DNA of 47,820 bases from Lachnospiraceae bacterium (GCA_017424235.1 JAFPAQ010000223.1:1-47820); one strand, 5' to 3'. Counted from the first letter of the stretch, positions 34,112-43,710 are shown. Numbers and translations are program-made. Notes: a model not told the origin generated them from the letters alone.

Positions 34112-34387
34112 TTAGACTGTCTCGTCCGGCTCTAAAAGTGCTTTCTCATAAGCTTCAAGAATTGTCTTCTGGATTGTCTCTCTTGTAGAAGAGTTAATTG
34201 GATGAGCAATATCTCTATACTCTCCGTCAGCAGACTTTTTACTTGGCATTGCGATGAAAAGACCCTTTTCACCCTCAATAACCTTGATATCATGAACTAC
34301 AAATTCATCATCAAGTGTAATGGAAACTACTGCCTTCATCTTTCCTTCTTTAGTAATCTTACGAACGCGCACATCTGTTATCGTCAT
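34112..34387 (-). CDS. spoVG: SpoVG, RNA/DNA-binding regulator
   Basis: 91 residues, full family length: [72 protein letters not shown] small nucleic-acid-binding regulator, needed for sporulation control in Bacillus and for RNA-level regulation elsewhere. The start at 34387 follows AAAGGGGGA at 11 bases; an in-frame TTG upstream lies inside that Shine-Dalgarno and is rejected. It lies in the leftward series glgC, glgD, spoVG, but the ~100-base gap with its hairpin suggests a separate promoter, which I could not define. Confidence 0.96.
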   Translation of the reverse strand: MTITDVRVRKITKEGKMKAVVSITLDDEFVVHDIKVIEGEKGLFIAMPSKKSADGEYRDIAHPINSSTRETIQKTILEAYEKALLEPDETV

Positions 34388-34427
34388 TCTCTTGTTCCCC
34401 CTTTGCAAGTCGTTAATTTGTTAGTTT

Positions 34428-34446
34428 TTAGCTGCTTACCAGCTAA
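34428..34446. other. Small hairpin between glgD and spoVG
   Basis: TTAGCTG (34428-34434) with CAGCTAA (34440-34446), 5-base loop. No U run on the minus strand, so not a clear terminator; it lies in the likely spoVG leader. Confidence 0.4.
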
Positions 34447-34488
34447 TTTCCTTTTTTGCTTATCCGCACTGTGATAAACTATTATCTT

Positions 34489-35607
34489 TTAAAGTGCATA
34501 CCTCTCGTTTTTTTCTGCAACCACTTTGATTCCTGTTTCACCAATGTGGCGAGAATTCGCTCTAATTGTATCGCGGCTCTCTACTATACAGTTCTCAATG
34601 TGGGTGTTGTCGCCAAGATACACATCATTTAAAATGATAGAGTTTTTAATGTAACAATTGTTACCGACGAATACCTCCTTAAACAGAATTGAATCTTCAA
34701 CAGTTCCATTTACTATACAACCACTTGACACAAGACTGTTTTTTACCTGTGCTCCCGGATTATATTTAGCTGGTGGTAAATCATCAACTTTAGAATGAAC
34801 GTCTGGATATTGCCTGAAGAAATAATCACGAATATCTTTATTAAGAAAATCCATATTCGTGCTGTAATAATCTTCTACAGATGCGATATTTCTCCAATAG
34901 GTGTCTATCTTATAGCCGTATATTCTCTTTACATCTTTGTAGCGTATGAGGATATCCTGTACAAAATCATATCTTCCTTCCTCAGCGCTTTTTTCAAGTA
35001 ATTCAATCAGCTGTCTTCTTCTGATAACGTATATGCCACATGATACTGTTTTTGTTTTTGGTACCATTGGCTTTTCATCAAATTCCACGATACGTGAATC
35101 TTCGTCAAGCTTCACTATACCGTATCTGTCAAATGCAGTGCCATCAGGCATATCTTTTACCGCAACGGTAATATCAGCCTTCTTTGCAATATGATATTCC
35201 AAAAGTTTATTATAATCCATCTTATATATGCAGTCGCCTGTCGCTATGACTACATATGGTTCATGGCTTCTTTTCAAAAATAAAATATTCTGGTAGATAC
35301 TGTCTGCCGTACCTCTGTACCAATTACTGTTCTGCGGAGTAACTGTAGGAGTAAATGTATAAAGACCACCCTGCTTACGTCCAAAATCCCACCATTTAGA
35401 TGAACTCAAATGTTCATGCAAAACACGTGAATTGTATTGCGTTATAACTGCAGCCTTCTGGATATGTGAGTGTGCCATATTGCTAAGGACAAAATCTATG
35501 CTTCGATAGCTTCCTGCAATTGGCATAGCTGAGATCGATCTTTTTTGGGACAGTTCTCTCATTCGATTATTGTTTCCACCTGCTAAAATTATTCCCAATG
35601 CTCTCAT
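34489..35607 (-). CDS. glgD: GlgD, glucose-1-phosphate adenylyltransferase partner subunit
   Basis: 372 residues, homologue of GlgC with nucleotidyltransferase fold and C-terminal left-handed beta-helix. The pyrophosphorylase loop is degenerate: AGGNNNRMRELSQKRSISAMPIAGSYR in place of GGGxGxRLxPLT, and GDCIYKMDY replaces GDHIYKMDY. In Firmicutes, GlgD is the weakly active or regulatory partner of GlgC in a heterotetramer making ADP-glucose for glycogen. The gene begins 4 bases after glgC stops, with its Shine-Dalgarno (AAAGGTGG) inside glgC, so the two are translationally coupled. Confidence 0.94.
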   Translation of the reverse strand: MRALGIILAGGNNNRMRELSQKRSISAMPIAGSYRSIDFVLSNMAHSHIQKAAVITQYNSRVLHEHLSSSKWWDFGRKQGGLYTFTPTVTPQNSNWYRGTADSIYQNILFLKRSHEPYVVIATGDCIYKMDYNKLLEYHIAKKADITVAVKDMPDGTAFDRYGIVKLDEDSRIVEFDEKPMVPKTKTVSCGIYVIRRRQLIELLEKSAEEGRYDFVQDILIRYKDVKRIYGYKIDTYWRNIASVEDYYSTNMDFLNKDIRDYFFRQYPDVHSKVDDLPPAKYNPGAQVKNSLVSSGCIVNGTVEDSILFKEVFVGNNCYIKNSIILNDVYLGDNTHIENCIVESRDTIRANSRHIGETGIKVVAEKNERYAL

Positions 35608-35611
35608 ATCA

Positions 35612-36877
35612 TTACACCACCTTTATCAATGTTCTGCCACTGTCAAGAATACCGCCAGGATAATCTTCCTCATGTGTAACACCTGATATAACAGCATTTT
35701 TACCTATCTTAACCTTTGATGGAATTACTGTCTTTTCACCTATGGTAACAATACCACTATTATAAATATCAGGTCGGGTATCATTCTCTTTTTCAGCCAT
35801 AAGACCTATCTCGACACAGTCACCTATTTTGACAAACTCATCAATAATAGCTTTTTGAACATTACAATTCTTTCCTATTGTAGTGTTGTTCATGATAATA
35901 GAATCCCGCACAATAGCACCTTCATCTATGATAACACCACAACCTATAACTGAGTTGTAAACCTGACCATAGATTTCAGAGCCTTCTCCAATAATGCATT
36001 TATCAATAACACTGTTTGCACCCAGAAACTGTGGAGGAAGTATATCATTTTTAGTATATATCTTCCAGTATTCCTCATACAGATTAAACTCAGGAACTAT
36101 ATCTATAAGCTCCATATTGGCTTCCCAATATGAACTAAGTGTTCCTACGTCCTTCCAGTATCCGTTAAATTCATAAGAATACATTGGACAGCCCTTCTCA
36201 TGACAAAATGGAATTATATGTTTTCCAAAATCAAGTGCAGGCTGGTCTGACTTTGCAAGCAATGCATCCTTAAGAGTCTTCCAGTTAAATATGTAAATAC
36301 CCATTGAGGCTAAATTGCTTCGTGGGTTTGCAGGCTTCTCTTCAAAATCAATAATCTTTTTATTTTCATCTGTAATGACAATACCAAACCGGCTTGCTTC
36401 CTCATATGGAACAGGCATTGCAGCAATTGTAACCTCAGAACCGCTCTCTTTGTGAAAATCAAGCATTACCTCATAATCCATCTTATAAATATGGTCACCT
36501 GACAGGATAAGTACATAGTCAGGATTATATGTTTCCATATATTCAAGATTTTGAAATATGGCATTTGCTGTTCCTGTATACCATTCACTCTCTCCATTTT
36601 TTTCATATGGAGGAAGAACTGTAACACCACCCTCATTTCTATCAAGATCCCATGGCACACCTATACCTATATGGGTATTAAGCTTAAGTGGCTGATACTG
36701 GGTAAGTACACCAACTGTATCTATACCTGAATTAATACAATTGCTTAATGGAAAATCAATAATCCTGTATTTTCCCCCAAAAGCAACTGCAGGCTTTGCC
36801 ATCTTGGAAGTCAAAACTCCAAGTCTGGATCCCTGTCCACCTGCCAAAAGCATGGCTATCATCTCTTTTTTAATCAT
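35612..36877 (-). CDS. glgC: GlgC, glucose-1-phosphate adenylyltransferase
   Basis: 421 residues. Catalytic subunit forming ADP-glucose from ATP and glucose-1-phosphate, the committed step of glycogen synthesis. Intact [33 protein letters not shown] loop, GDHIYKMDY metal site, FEEKP substrate motif, and a beta-helix C-terminal domain. The start at 36877 follows GGGGTGA; an ATG six codons upstream has no Shine-Dalgarno. First gene of the glgC-glgD operon, promoter at 36940-36968. Confidence 0.96.
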   Translation of the reverse strand: MIKKEMIAMLLAGGQGSRLGVLTSKMAKPAVAFGGKYRIIDFPLSNCINSGIDTVGVLTQYQPLKLNTHIGIGVPWDLDRNEGGVTVLPPYEKNGESEWYTGTANAIFQNLEYMETYNPDYVLILSGDHIYKMDYEVMLDFHKESGSEVTIAAMPVPYEEASRFGIVITDENKKIIDFEEKPANPRSNLASMGIYIFNWKTLKDALLAKSDQPALDFGKHIIPFCHEKGCPMYSYEFNGYWKDVGTLSSYWEANMELIDIVPEFNLYEEYWKIYTKNDILPPQFLGANSVIDKCIIGEGSEIYGQVYNSVIGCGVIIDEGAIVRDSIIMNNTTIGKNCNVQKAIIDEFVKIGDCVEIGLMAEKENDTRPDIYNSGIVTIGEKTVIPSKVKIGKNAVISGVTHEEDYPGGILDSGRTLIKVV

Positions 36878-36939
36878 GTTGTCACCCCAATCCATGAAAT
36901 TGTGCGTATTTTATATCAAAATAACTATTGTGTACGCAT

Positions 36940-36968
36940 ATTATATCATATAATTACTCCAAAGTGAA
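36940..36968 (-). promoter_or_regulatory. Promoter of glgC-glgD
   Basis: Minus strand TTCACT (36963-36968), 17-bp spacer, TATAAT (36940-36945). Confidence 0.6.
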
Positions 36969-37155
36969 CAACAAAAGATAAGATAAAAGCCTTTATCTTA
37001 GCAAAAATGATAATATGTAAACCTTTTTGGCTGTCACAATATATATATCGGATAATTTTTTTGTAAACTTAAGATATTTTTTGTATTTTTTTATTTTTTG
37101 ATACATTTATGATTTCAGGATATATTTATTTATTGGTTACTTTTTACATTGTATA

Positions 37156-37164
37156 TGCTATAAT
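37156..37164 (+). promoter_or_regulatory. Extended -10 promoter of murC
   Basis: TG-C-TATAAT: an extended -10 (TG 37156-37157, TATAAT 37159-37164) with no good -35. The start codon is about 100 bases downstream. Confidence 0.6.
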
Positions 37165-37264
37165 CACTATTGTCAGGAACTTAATGCACCAGCGCATTAT
37201 TCTAAAATTGATTATGGTTGTGAATAATTATTCTAAATATTTGAATTGAAAGGAAGCAGATAAT

Positions 37265-38644
37265 ATGTATCAAATAAATTTTAATCAGCCAATTCACATA
37301 CATTTTATGGGCATAGGTGGAATAAGCATGTCAGGACTTGCTCAGATACTTTTGGAGGCAGGATTTACTGTATCAGGTTCAGACTCCAAAAAATCACCAC
37401 TTACCGAACAGCTCACACATATGGGCGCAAGCATAAAATATCCTCAGATGGCAAGCAATATTACCAAAGACATAGATCTGGTAGTATATACTGCTGCAAT
37501 ATCCGGTGACAATCCTGAATTTGTAGAAGCAAAAAATCAAAACCTTCCTATGATAACAAGGGCTGAACTTCTTGGTCAGATAATGAAAAATTATAAAACT
37601 CCAATAGCCATAAGTGGTACACATGGCAAAACCACTACCACATCAATGATATCAGAAATACTTATGGCTGCTGACACTGACCCAACTCTTTCAATTGGTG
37701 GTATTCTCAAATCCATCGGTGGAAATATACGTGTCGGAAAATCCGATTACTTTGTTACAGAAGCCTGTGAGTATACCAATTCTTTTTTAAGCTTCTTCCC
37801 ACGCATAAGCATCATTCTTAATGTAGAAGAAGACCATATGGATTTCTTTAAGGACATAGATGATATACGCAGTTCCTTCAAAAAATTTGCAAACCTTCTT
37901 CCGGATGACGGATATCTTATAATAAATGGAAGCATAGAAAAGCTCGACCTTATCACAGAAGGACTTGGCTGCAAGGTAATTACCTTCGGAAAAGATAATA
38001 AATGCAATTACAGCTTTACAGATGAAAGCTATGATGAATTCGGAAGAGGTTCTTATACATTATTAAAAGATGGCAGCAAAGTCTGCACTATAAAGCTTGG
38101 TGTTGTTGGAGAACATAATATAATCAATTCACTTTCTGCTATCGCACTTATGGATATCCTTGGAATCGAACCGGATACTGTACGCAGCGCACTGTCAAAC
38201 TTTACAGGTACAGACAGACGTTTTGAAATAAAGGGTACTGTTGGTGGAGTCACAATACTTGATGACTATGCACATCATCCAACAGAGATAGAAGCTACCT
38301 TAAAGGCGGCTGCAAATTATCCACACAAAACCTTATGGTGTGTATTCCAGCCACATACATATACAAGAACAAATGCCTTTTTAGGTGATTTTGCCAAAGC
38401 TCTTACCCTTGCTGACAAAGTCATACTTACCGATATTTATGCTGCACGTGAAAAGAATACTTTGGGGATTTCCTCAGTTGATCTTCAAAAAGAGATACAA
38501 AAATATGATAAAGAATGTCTGTATTTTCCTACTTTCGACGAAATTGAAAATTTTTTATTAGAAAATTGTATCAACGGAGATTTGTTGATAACTATGGGTG
38601 CCGGAGATGTAGTAAAAATCGGTGAAAACCTGTTAGGCAAATAA
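37265..38644 (+). CDS. murC: UDP-N-acetylmuramate-L-alanine ligase
   Basis: Adds L-alanine to UDP-MurNAc, the first amino-acid step of peptidoglycan precursor synthesis. 459 residues: N-terminal GIGGISMSG (17-25) UDP-binding loop, ATP P-loop GTHGKTTTT (118-126), catalytic region TEACEYTNSFL, and YAHHPTEI in the C-terminal domain. All three Mur-ligase domains complete. AAAGGAAG precedes the start. It is not in the usual dcw cluster here. A DnaA-box cluster starts directly after its stop codon. Confidence 0.97.
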   Translation: MYQINFNQPIHIHFMGIGGISMSGLAQILLEAGFTVSGSDSKKSPLTEQLTHMGASIKYPQMASNITKDIDLVVYTAAISGDNPEFVEAKNQNLPMITRAELLGQIMKNYKTPIAISGTHGKTTTTSMISEILMAADTDPTLSIGGILKSIGGNIRVGKSDYFVTEACEYTNSFLSFFPRISIILNVEEDHMDFFKDIDDIRSSFKKFANLLPDDGYLIINGSIEKLDLITEGLGCKVITFGKDNKCNYSFTDESYDEFGRGSYTLLKDGSKVCTIKLGVVGEHNIINSLSAIALMDILGIEPDTVRSALSNFTGTDRRFEIKGTVGGVTILDDYAHHPTEIEATLKAAANYPHKTLWCVFQPHTYTRTNAFLGDFAKALTLADKVILTDIYAAREKNTLGISSVDLQKEIQKYDKECLYFPTFDEIENFLLENCINGDLLITMGAGDVVKIGENLLGK

Positions 38645-38645
38645 T

Positions 38646-38875
38646 TTATCCACACTATCCACAATTTTTTGAGCCCAAAACGGCAAAAATCATTGTGGAT
38701 ATTTTTATTTTAAATCCACATTTTCCACTTATACTGCCCCCTCCCCCAAAATACTTATTTTATGCATATCACACCCCAAAAGACACATATATTTTTATGA
38801 TGTATCCACATTTTCCACACTATCCACATTTTGCCACAAACCCAGTATTCACAAGGGTTTGAGCGGTGTGGACAC
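38646..38875. promoter_or_regulatory. Dense DnaA-box cluster upstream of dnaD
   Basis: Sites like TTATCCACA, plus strand unless noted: 38646-38654 (perfect), 38655-38663, 38694-38702 (minus), 38712-38720, 38721-38729, 38802-38810, 38811-38819, 38820-38828, 38830-38838, 38845-38853, 38867-38875 (minus). Most match 7-9 of 9 bases. Several abut exactly at 9-bp period, including 38802-38828. It also holds a C-rich tract (CCCCCTCCCCC, about 38737-38747). The last box touches the dnaD -35. Confidence 0.8.
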
Positions 38876-38903
38876 TTGCATTTTTTTAATAGTATGATAC
38901 AAT
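38876..38903 (+). promoter_or_regulatory. Promoter of dnaD
   Basis: TTGCAT (38876-38881), 16-bp AT-rich spacer, TACAAT (38898-38903), directly after the last DnaA box. The leader of about 85 bases contains a short imperfect stem (TAACGTC...GACAGTTA). Confidence 0.65.
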
Positions 38904-38996
38904 ACAGATACTTTCATAAAATGTAAGTTTTCACTGAAATTTTTAACGTCGGTGTCGTGACAGTTAAAGTATATTTATTAAAGTTGGAGGAGCACT

Positions 38997-40193
38997 ATGA
39001 ATCGTGTCAATATTTACAGATCAGTACAAAAACAGGATACTGCTATTTCAAATATATTTATAGATGAATATATGTCTGAGGCAAATGATGCACAGCTCAA
39101 AATATACCTGTTTCTTACTCGTATGATGAGTGCAAATATGCCTACTTGTGTTGCAGATATTGCCGATAAATTTAATTATACAGAAAAGGACGTGCTTCGT
39201 GCGCTCATATACTGGGAATCAAAAAATCTCCTCTCACTTGAATTTGATGCTGCTGATAATCTTACACGCATTGAAATTCTTTCTTTGGAGAATTCATACA
39301 ATGCCATGCCAAGACAGACCACACCGCAGCGCATAACTCCTGTTTTATCATTTGTAAGACCTGCAGGCATGCAAAACAATATGAGAAGAAACAGTATGAT
39401 GATGTCAAGTGGAAGAACTGCTGACAGACGCATAAACAATAATATGACTGCTTCTGTTACCAATACACCTGCTGAAAATGTCAGTGTCTCAAATACAGCT
39501 TGTGCATCCTCAGAAATAGTTAAGCCTGAATACTCTCTTGATGAGCTTAAAAATTTCAAGAGCAATGAGGAAGCAGAACAAATACTGATGATTACTGAAC
39601 AGTACCTTGGAAGACAGCTTGGACGCTCAGATATGGAGACAATACTTTTTATCTATGACAAGCTTAAGTTTAGTCCTGATCTAATAGATTATCTGGTACA
39701 GTACTGTGTCGAACGTGGAAAAAAAGATCTTCGCTATATAGAGAAAGTAGCTCTCAAATGGCATGAACAGGAAATCACTACTCCTGATGAAGCAAAGCTT
39801 AAAAATGCAAAATATGACAAAAGTGTTTATGCGATAATGAAAGCACTTGGTAAAAACTCAAATCCGGCTCCAAAGGAGCTTGAATATATAGAAAAGTGGA
39901 CTAAGGAATATGGTTTTCTTATGGACGTGATACAGGAAGCGTGTGACAAGACTGTCATGACTACTGACACTCATCGTTTTGCCTATGCTGATGGCATACT
40001 GAAGAAATGGTATGAAGCCGGGGTTCATCACAAATCAGATATCCCGGTAGTTGATGCAGCATTTAAAAAAATAAACAATGCTACCCCTAAAACAATCACT
40101 TCAACAACATCGACACCACGCAATAAGTTTAATTCATTCACTCAGAATACTTATGATTTTGATCAGCTCGAAAAAACTTTATTGAGCAATTAA
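38997..40193 (+). CDS. dnaD: DnaD-domain replication initiation protein
   Basis: 398 residues. N-terminal winged-helix region (about 20-95), Asn/Met/Arg/Thr-rich linker (about 105-175), then two DnaD/DnaB-type C-terminal domains, about 180-270 (YCVERGKKDLRYIEKVALKWHEQEI) and about 275-355 (HRFAYADGILKKWYEAGV); both carry the YxxxIxxxW-like signature. Two such domains in one chain resemble Bacillus DnaB as much as DnaD. Predicted to remodel DNA at the origin or at restart forks and recruit the loader coded next. GGAGGAG precedes the start. Confidence 0.92.
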   Translation: MNRVNIYRSVQKQDTAISNIFIDEYMSEANDAQLKIYLFLTRMMSANMPTCVADIADKFNYTEKDVLRALIYWESKNLLSLEFDAADNLTRIEILSLENSYNAMPRQTTPQRITPVLSFVRPAGMQNNMRRNSMMMSSGRTADRRINNNMTASVTNTPAENVSVSNTACASSEIVKPEYSLDELKNFKSNEEAEQILMITEQYLGRQLGRSDMETILFIYDKLKFSPDLIDYLVQYCVERGKKDLRYIEKVALKWHEQEITTPDEAKLKNAKYDKSVYAIMKALGKNSNPAPKELEYIEKWTKEYGFLMDVIQEACDKTVMTTDTHRFAYADGILKKWYEAGVHHKSDIPVVDAAFKKINNATPKTITSTTSTPRNKFNSFTQNTYDFDQLEKTLLSN

Positions 40194-40205
40194 TACGATA
40201 GTCGA

Positions 40206-40249
40206 TATATAATTCTTTATATAAAGAATTATATAAAGAATTATATAAA
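40206..40249. repeat. AT palindrome with tandem 12-bp repeat after dnaD
   Basis: 30-bp perfect palindrome (40206-40235) whose right half opens a tandem of ATATAAAGAATT (40219-40230 and 40231-40242, partial third copy). It begins 13 bases past the dnaD stop. Confidence 0.6.
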
Positions 40250-40259
40250 CATTAAACTG

Positions 40260-40300
40260 ACAAGCATAATAACTGACACTTATGTCATTATTGTGCTTGT
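40260..40300. other. Long hairpin in front of the helicase-loader gene
   Basis: About 18 pairs: ACAAGCATAATAACTGACA (40260-40278) with 40283-40300, one bulge and one G-U. It ends 14 bases before the Shine-Dalgarno of the next gene. No U-tail follows, so a translation or processing element is likelier than a terminator. Confidence 0.5.
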
Positions 40301-40330
40301 AAAAACGTTATGGAAAGGCTTAATATAATA

Positions 40331-41290
40331 ATGGCACTTACAAACAGTCAATATGATATGATAATGCGCTCCTATGAAGAAAAGCAGCGTTTATCAAGAT
40401 ACAATCTGGAAAAGAATTCTGAAATAGTATATCAAAAAATTCCGGAATATGAGATGGTGGAAAAACAGATATCTGCTATTTCGATTGAAAAATGTAAAAA
40501 ACTTTTATCCGGAGATTCCTCTGCGCTTTCAGATTTAAAAGAGCAGTTAAAAAAGCTGTCCGCACTCAAAACCCGGTTATTATTAAAAAATGGATTTCCT
40601 GCTGATTTTCTTACACCAAAATATGAATGTGAACTGTGTAAAGATACAGGATATATAGCGAATCAAAAATGCAGCTGCTTTAGAACTGCCGAAATTGACC
40701 TCATATATGAGCAGTCACATATAAAAAATCTATTAAAGACAGATAACTTTTCTGCTCTCTCTTATGACTATTATGAGGGAGAAGCACTCGAGAAATTCAA
40801 AAATGCTGTACAGATTTGCCAAAATTTTATCAATACATTTCATTTGGACTACCATAATCTGTTTTTTTATGGTACAGTAGGTACAGGTAAATCATTTTTA
40901 TCATGCTGTATCGCAAAAGAAATAATTGAGCAGGGACGTCTGGTAATTTACTTTAGTGCCTCACAATTGTTTGATGCACTTTCAAAAAGTACCTTTGATA
41001 AAGACAGCAAGGAAGCAGTATCAGGTATAACAGAAGACATTTATGAATGCGATCTTCTGATAATAGATGACTTGGGAACAGAACTGACCAATTCATTTGT
41101 TTCATCACAGTTATTCTCCTGCCTGAACAACAGACATCTTAGGAAAAAATCAACAATAATTACAACTAACCTGTCATTGCCTGAGCTTCGCGACAGATAT
41201 TCTGACAGAATATTTTCCCGAATAACGAGCAACTATGATATATGCAAATTGATGGGCTCTGATATAAGAATGAAGAAAAAACTATTATAA
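40331..41290 (+). CDS. dnaI: Helicase loader, DnaC/DnaI type
   Basis: AAA+ ATPase of 319 residues that loads the replicative helicase. N-terminal helical region, a Cys4 zinc motif CELC...CSC (Cys100, 103, 114, 116), Walker A GTVGTGKS (181-188), Walker B LLIIDDLGTE, sensor 1 STIITTNLS and Arg finger region DRIFSRI. The zinc-binding N-terminus and size match Bacillus DnaI rather than E. coli DnaC. Start at 40331 has GGAAAGG about 12 bases upstream; an ATG seven codons earlier lacks one. Follows dnaD, so both act in the same loading step. Confidence 0.92.
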   Translation: MALTNSQYDMIMRSYEEKQRLSRYNLEKNSEIVYQKIPEYEMVEKQISAISIEKCKKLLSGDSSALSDLKEQLKKLSALKTRLLLKNGFPADFLTPKYECELCKDTGYIANQKCSCFRTAEIDLIYEQSHIKNLLKTDNFSALSYDYYEGEALEKFKNAVQICQNFINTFHLDYHNLFFYGTVGTGKSFLSCCIAKEIIEQGRLVIYFSASQLFDALSKSTFDKDSKEAVSGITEDIYECDLLIIDDLGTELTNSFVSSQLFSCLNNRHLRKKSTIITTNLSLPELRDRYSDRIFSRITSNYDICKLMGSDIRMKKKLL

Positions 41291-41315
41291 TGTAAAGAAA
41301 GTGAGGTTTTTCCAA

Positions 41316-42506
41316 ATGCCAAATCGTGAGGAAAAAAGAAATCTTAATTCAATACCTGTAGGTTCTTTAGGAATTATTCCTATGCAAAATTGTAAAGAGT
41401 TAGGTGACAAGGTTGACGCTTATCTCGTTAAGTGGAGAACAGAGCGCGAGAACGAGCACAAGAATTCTCTTGCATTTTCAGGATATCAGCGTGATTCATA
41501 TATCTTAAAAACTAAGGTTCCACGCTTTGGTACAGGTGAAGCCAAAGGCGTTATTATGGAGTCAGTTCGTGGTGATGACCTTTTCATTATCGTAGACGTA
41601 ACAAATCACAGCCTGACATATTCATTATGCGGACAGGAAAATCATATGTCTCCTGATGATCACTATCAGGATTTAAAACGTATTATCGCTGCTGTTGGTG
41701 GTAAGGCAAGACGTATCACAGTTATCATGCCTTTCCTTTATGAAAGCCGTCAGCACAAGAGAAGTACAAGAGAATCTCTTGACTGTGCATTAGCTTTACA
41801 GGAAATGGTAAGAATGGGCGTTGACAATATCATTACCTTTGATGCTCATGACCCACGTGTACAGAATGCTATTCCTCTTAATGGTTTTGAGACAGTATCT
41901 CCAACATACCAGTTTATAAAAGGACTTTTAAACAATGTGTCTGATCTTACAATCGACTCAGATCATATGATGATTATAAGCCCTGATGAAGGCGGTATGG
42001 GACGTGCTATTTACATGGCAAACGTTATGGGACTTGATATGGGTATGTTCTACAAGCGTCGTGATTATACAAAAGTAGTTGACGGACGTAATCCTATAGT
42101 TGCACACGAATTCTTAGGAAGCAGTGTTGAAGGAAAAGATGTCATCATTGTTGATGATATGATTTCTTCAGGTGAGAGCGTACTTGAAGTAGCTGCTGAT
42201 CTCAAGAAAAGAAAAGCTAACCGTATCTTTGTTGCTACAACATTTGGTCTTTTCACAAATGGTTTTGACAAGTTTGATGAAGCCTTTGAAAAAGGACTTA
42301 TTTACAGAGTTCTTACTACAAACCTTATTTACCAGAAACCGGAGCTTCTTGAAAAGGAATGGTATATAAGCTGTGATATGAGTAAGTATATCGCTTACAT
42401 CATTGATACTTTAAATCATGATTCTTCTATCAGCGATTTACTCAATCCAAACGAAAGAATCCATCAGATTATCACAAAATATAAGAATGCTGAATTAAAT
42501 AAATAA
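41316..42506 (+). CDS. prs: Ribose-phosphate pyrophosphokinase, long form
   Basis: Makes PRPP from ribose-5-phosphate and ATP for purine, pyrimidine, His, Trp and NAD synthesis. 396 residues against the usual ~315. Catalytic features: FDAHDPRVQNAIPL, ISPDEGGMGRA and PRPP loop VIIVDDMISSGES. The extra length is an N-terminal segment of about 50 residues and an insertion around TGEAKGVIMESVRGDDLF; such long forms occur in Lachnospiraceae. ATG at 41316 is chosen with GAGG 9 bases upstream; a GTG at 41301 overlaps it. 25 bases after the loader gene, so probably co-transcribed. It also supplies PRPP to NadC coded nearby. Confidence 0.93.
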   Translation: MPNREEKRNLNSIPVGSLGIIPMQNCKELGDKVDAYLVKWRTERENEHKNSLAFSGYQRDSYILKTKVPRFGTGEAKGVIMESVRGDDLFIIVDVTNHSLTYSLCGQENHMSPDDHYQDLKRIIAAVGGKARRITVIMPFLYESRQHKRSTRESLDCALALQEMVRMGVDNIITFDAHDPRVQNAIPLNGFETVSPTYQFIKGLLNNVSDLTIDSDHMMIISPDEGGMGRAIYMANVMGLDMGMFYKRRDYTKVVDGRNPIVAHEFLGSSVEGKDVIIVDDMISSGESVLEVAADLKKRKANRIFVATTFGLFTNGFDKFDEAFEKGLIYRVLTTNLIYQKPELLEKEWYISCDMSKYIAYIIDTLNHDSSISDLLNPNERIHQIITKYKNAELNK

Positions 42507-42517
42507 TGTATATAATA

Positions 42518-42546
42518 AAAGCCGGATGCGCTTAGCATCCGGCTTT
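42518..42546. terminator. Bidirectional terminator between prs and galE
   Basis: 12-bp perfect stem (42518-42529 with 42535-42546), loop GCTTA, A/T flanks. A tandem ATTAATT (7-bp unit, about three copies) follows at 42554-42574 and overlaps the galE stop. Confidence 0.88.
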
Positions 42547-42571
42547 ATTATATATTATTAATTATTAATTA

Positions 42572-43588
42572 TTAATCTTCATATCCGTTAGGATTGTTTG
42601 ACTGCCATCTCCAGCTGTCTGCACACATATCCTTTATTCCATACTGTGCTTCCCAGCCAAGCTCTTCCTTAGCCTTTGTAGCATCTGAGTAGCATGTAGC
42701 TATATCACCTGCACGTCTTGGCTTAATAGAATATGGGATCTTAACTCCTGTAGCTTCCTCAAAATTCTTTACAATATCAAGTACACTGTATCCTACTCCT
42801 GTACCAAGGTTATAGATACAAAGACCAGCCTTCTGCTCAATCTTCTTAAGTGCCTTAACATGTCCTATTGCAAGGTCTACTACATGAATATAATCTCTCA
42901 CACCAGTACCATCATGTGTATCATAATCGTTTCCAAATACACCAAGCTCTTTAAGCTTGCCAACAGCGACCTGTGTAATGTATGGCATAAGATTGTTAGG
43001 TATACCATTTGGATTCTCACCCATTGTACCACTCTTATGAGCACCAATTGGATTGAAATATCTAAGAAGAATTACATTCCATTCAGGATCTGCCTTCTGC
43101 ATATCTGATAATATCTGCTCAAGCATTGACTTTGTCCATCCATAAGGATTGGTGCACTGTCCCTTTGGACATTCCTCTGTTATTGGAATAAATGCCGGAT
43201 CTCCATAAACTGTAGCTGATGATGAGAAAATAATATTCTTGCAGTTATGCTTTCTCATAACATCTACAAGAGTTAATGTACCCGCAATATTATTATTATA
43301 ATATTCCCATGGCTTCTGTACAGATTCTCCAACTGCTTTTAAACCTGCAAAATGGATACATGAATCAATCTTTTCTTTTGTAAATATCTCCTCTAAAGCA
43401 TCGCGGTCAAGAATATCAGCCTTATAAAAAGTAACCTTCTTACCTGTTATTGCCTCAACGCGCTCTAAGGATTTCTCACTTGCATTTGACAGATTATCAA
43501 GAACAACTACATCATATCCTGCATTCTGAAGTTCAACTACTGTATGACTTCCAATAAAACCTGCTCCACCTGTAACTAAAATTGCCAT
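42572..43588 (-). CDS. galE: UDP-glucose 4-epimerase
   Basis: Interconverts UDP-glucose and UDP-galactose (Leloir pathway and glycan precursor supply). 338-residue extended SDR: NAD loop GGAGFIGS (7-14), catalytic Ser in SSSATVY (122-128), Tyr149 and Lys153 in PYGWTKS, and RYFNPIGAH. Length and motifs are standard. GGAGGT precedes the start. Promoter at 43682-43710; monocistronic. Confidence 0.97.
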   Translation of the reverse strand: MAILVTGGAGFIGSHTVVELQNAGYDVVVLDNLSNASEKSLERVEAITGKKVTFYKADILDRDALEEIFTKEKIDSCIHFAGLKAVGESVQKPWEYYNNNIAGTLTLVDVMRKHNCKNIIFSSSATVYGDPAFIPITEECPKGQCTNPYGWTKSMLEQILSDMQKADPEWNVILLRYFNPIGAHKSGTMGENPNGIPNNLMPYITQVAVGKLKELGVFGNDYDTHDGTGVRDYIHVVDLAIGHVKALKKIEQKAGLCIYNLGTGVGYSVLDIVKNFEEATGVKIPYSIKPRRAGDIATCYSDATKAKEELGWEAQYGIKDMCADSWRWQSNNPNGYED

Positions 43589-43681
43589 TTTTTACCTCCA
43601 ATTCCAACATAATTGCAGATCTTAATAATAAGCAATCATGTAACAAATTATTGTTTTCAATTGACTAAATGATATGATATT

Positions 43682-43710
43682 ATGATATAACTTTTGAATG
43701 AATAACACAA
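43682..43710 (-). promoter_or_regulatory. Promoter of galE
   Basis: Minus strand TTGTGT (43705-43710), 17-bp spacer, TATCAT (43682-43687). Confidence 0.55.

Larger units (their letters stand above)
36878..37264. other. Divergent intergenic region glgC / murC
   Basis: 387 AT-rich bases. Left part: glgC promoter and, upstream of it, a 9-bp hairpin with loop AGCC (36979-37000). Right part: murC promoter at 37156-37164. The middle (about 37010-37130) is T/A-rich with no clear signal. No gene. Confidence 0.55.

Noticed and set aside
34388-34488. Sigma-H promoter for spoVG
   Set aside because: An AGGAAAT box is present on the minus strand but no GAAT -10 lies at the right distance.
38641-39000. 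The DnaA-box array as the chromosomal origin oriC
   Set aside because: No dnaA, dnaN, recF, rpmH or gyr genes adjoin it; gene context alone does not support the main origin, so it is reported only as a DnaA-binding locus.
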